Shown: one piece after another, positions 5,290 to 7,002 of the stretch
Position numbering within the stretch: position 1 is the first letter of the stretch
Layout: the number at the start of each line of letters is the position of its first letter
Assembly: GCA_024636075.1 (NCBI GenBank)
Contig: JAGXHS010000120.1
Coordinates: 1 to 7,002, forward strand
From: Propionibacteriaceae bacterium
GTDB taxonomy: Bacteria > Actinomycetota > Actinomycetes > Propionibacteriales > Propionibacteriaceae
Length of the DNA stretch: 7,002 nucleotides
Direction of reading: 5' to 3'
Notes under the pieces: generated by a model
What the model was told of the DNA's origin: nothing
The model's input: only the letters and a program-made list of their open reading frames with translations
The model's database searches: none
Position numbers and translations under genes: made by a program

Positions 5290-7002
5290 ATGGAGGGACC
5301 TGATCTGAAGTTCGCCGAAGCCGTTATTGACAACGGATCCTTCGGCACCCGCACTGTTCGTTTCGAAGCCGGTCTGCTGGCCCAGCAGGCTGATGGCAGC
5401 GCCTCTGTCTACCTCGATGGTGACACCATGCTGCTCAGCACCACCACCGCGCAGAAGACCCCGCGCGAATCCCTCGATTTCTTCCCGCTGACCGTCGATG
5501 TGGAAGAGCGGATGTACGCCGCCGGCCGCATTCCCGGCTCGTTCTTCCGCCGCGAGGGACGCCCAAGCGAGGACGCGATCCTCCCCTGTCGCCTGATCGA
5601 CCGCCCGCTGCGCCCCACCTTCGTGAAGGGTCTGCGCAACGAGGTGCAGGTCGTGGTAACGGTGATGGCACTGAACCCCGAGGTGCTCTACGACGTGGTG
5701 GCGATCAACGCCGCCTCGATGTCCACCCAGATCGCTGGGCTGCCTTTTTCGGGGCCCATCGGCGCCGTCCGGGTCGCTCTGATCGGTGACCAGTGGGTCG
5801 CCTTCCCCGCCATCTCCCAGCTGGAGAACGCCACCTTCGACATGGTGGTCGCCGGTCGGGTGAACGCCGACGGCGACGTGGCGATCATGATGGTCGAGGC
5901 AGAATCCACCCAAGCCACCTGGGAACTGGTGCGCTCCGGCAAGACGGCCCCGACCGAAGAGGTCGTCGGTGAGGGCCTGGAGGCATCCAAGCCGTTCATC
6001 AAGGCGTTGTGCGACGCGCAGTCCGAGCTGGCCAGCCAGCTGCCGAAGGAGACCTACGACTTCCCGGTCTTCACCGAGTACGGCGACGACGTCTACGCCG
6101 AGGTCGAGGCCCGTGGCAAGGACGAGATGGCGCAGGCGATGCAGATCGTCGGCAAGCAGGAACGAGACGAGGCCACCCACGGTCTGCGCAAGCGGGTCAC
6201 CGAGGAACTCAGCGACACGTTCCAGGGCCGCGAGCAGGAGATTTCCGGTGCCTTCAAGGCGCTCAGCAAGAAGGTCGTGCGCAACCGCACCCTGACCGAC
6301 GGGGTCCGCATCGACGGCCGTGGGGCTCGCGACATCCGCACCCTGTCGGCCGAGGTCGGAGTCATCCCGCGGGTGCACGGCTCGGCGCTGTTCCAGCGTG
6401 GCGAGACCCAGATCCTGGGTGTCACCACCCTGAACATGCTGGGCATGGAGCAGAAGCTGGACACCCTGTCCCCGGAGACCTCCAAGCGCTACATGCACAA
6501 CTACAACTTCCCGCCCTACTCCACCGGTGAAACCGGTCGAGTGGGTTCCCCGAAGCGTCGCGAGATCGGCCACGGAGCGCTCGCGGAGCGTGCCTTGGTG
6601 CCGGTGCTGCCGACCCGCGAGGAGTTTCCCTACGCGATCCGTCAGGTTTCCGAGGCACTGGGCTCCAATGGCTCCACGTCAATGGGCTCGGTCTGCGCCT
6701 CCACCCTGTCGCTGCTCAACTCCGGTGTGCCGTTGAAGGCACCGGTCGCCGGCATCGCGATGGGCCTGATGAGCGAAGAGATGGACGGCCAGACCCGTTA
6801 CGTCGCCCTCACCGACATCCTGGGAGCCGAGGACGCCCTGGGCGACATGGACTTCAAGGTCGCCGGCACGAAGGACTTCGTCACCGCCCTGCAGTTGGAC
6901 ACCAAGCTCAACGGCATCCCCGCCGAGGAGCTGAACAAGGCGATGTTGCAGGCCCGCGACGCCCGCCACATCCTGCTCGAGGTGATGGGTGAAGCCATCG
7001 AC
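5290..7002 (+). CDS. pnp: Polyribonucleotide nucleotidyltransferase (PNPase; guanosine pentaphosphate synthetase I), 3' partial
   Basis: The frame runs from the ATG at 5290 to the last base without a stop (571 codons). Actinobacterial enzymes are about 730-750 residues, so the C-terminal KH and S1 RNA-binding domains lie outside. PNPase degrades RNA 3' to 5' by phosphorolysis and can add tails. The actinobacterial form is also called GpsI for reported pppGpp synthesis. The first RNase PH-like core (about 14-145) carries GSFFRREGRPSE at 83-94 and CRLIDRPLRP. An alpha-helical linker follows, then the catalytic second core with RRREIGHG-type KRREIGHG, the phosphate-binding SNGSTSMGSVC at 459-469 (S462, T463, S464), and the metal/catalytic set D515, D521, K523 in AEDALGDMDFK. 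These match D486, D492 and K494 of the E. coli enzyme, so it should be active. The start is set by GAAGGAG 5 bases upstream. Its place after rpsO is the conserved arrangement. Confidence 0.97.
   Translation, partial: MEGPDLKFAEAVIDNGSFGTRTVRFEAGLLAQQADGSASVYLDGDTMLLSTTTAQKTPRESLDFFPLTVDVEERMYAAGRIPGSFFRREGRPSEDAILPCRLIDRPLRPTFVKGLRNEVQVVVTVMALNPEVLYDVVAINAASMSTQIAGLPFSGPIGAVRVALIGDQWVAFPAISQLENATFDMVVAGRVNADGDVAIMMVEAESTQATWELVRSGKTAPTEEVVGEGLEASKPFIKALCDAQSELASQLPKETYDFPVFTEYGDDVYAEVEARGKDEMAQAMQIVGKQERDEATHGLRKRVTEELSDTFQGREQEISGAFKALSKKVVRNRTLTDGVRIDGRGARDIRTLSAEVGVIPRVHGSALFQRGETQILGVTTLNMLGMEQKLDTLSPETSKRYMHNYNFPPYSTGETGRVGSPKRREIGHGALAERALVPVLPTREEFPYAIRQVSEALGSNGSTSMGSVCASTLSLLNSGVPLKAPVAGIAMGLMSEEMDGQTRYVALTDILGAEDALGDMDFKVAGTKDFVTALQLDTKLNGIPAEELNKAMLQARDARHILLEVMGEAID

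Noticed and set aside
5182..6573. A 463-codon open frame on the minus strand opposite pnp
   Set aside because: It lies antisense to an unmistakable, fully conserved PNPase and has no recognisable motif. High-GC codon bias leaves the opposite frame open.

Overview
The window is high-GC DNA with an actinobacterial look. Coding is dense, start codons follow strong AGGAG-type ribosome binding sites, -10 boxes are of the TAnnnT kind, and a DUF222/HNH gene is present. The gene order ribF / rpsO / pnp(gpsI) is typical of Actinobacteria. A Propionibacteriaceae-like host is my best guess from protein flavour, but the sequence alone does not prove it.

Layout. (1) 1-966: the 3' part of a DUF222/13E12-type HNH endonuclease gene, cut by the left window edge. 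(2) 995-3078: a two-gene block of predicted secreted lipoproteins on the + strand. The first is a complete bacterial serpin (995-2254). The second is a beta-propeller-like lipoprotein (2300-3078) whose frame is broken near position 2670. (3) 3195-4085: ribF, the bifunctional riboflavin kinase/FAD synthetase. (4) 4089-4598 on the minus strand: a GNAT acetyltransferase, converging on ribF with a 3-base gap. (5) 4813-5076: rpsO (ribosomal protein S15). (6) 5290 to the right edge: pnp/gpsI, the first 571 codons of polynucleotide phosphorylase, open at the window end.

How it fits together. ribF, rpsO and pnp form a conserved housekeeping neighbourhood, usually with truB upstream of ribF. Here an accessory block (HNH gene, serpin, lipoprotein) lies upstream of ribF, and a GNAT gene is set in reverse orientation between ribF and rpsO. 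The serpin and ribF each have an identical 11-base promoter-like core, CTAGACTCGTC, 22-27 bases before their start codons. The leaders of rpsO and pnp both contain competing RNA stems next to the ribosome binding site. This is the arrangement expected for autogenous control, which is known for both genes in other bacteria.

I see no CRISPR array, tRNA, rRNA, insertion sequence or clearly new defence or biosynthetic system. The least ordinary items are the lipid-anchored serpin with its altered shutter and hinge residues, the broken propeller lipoprotein behind it, and the two leader RNAs. The intergenic stretches (967-994, 2255-2299, 3079-3194, 4599-4812, 5077-5289) are all shorter than 300 bases, and what I could find in them is listed below.
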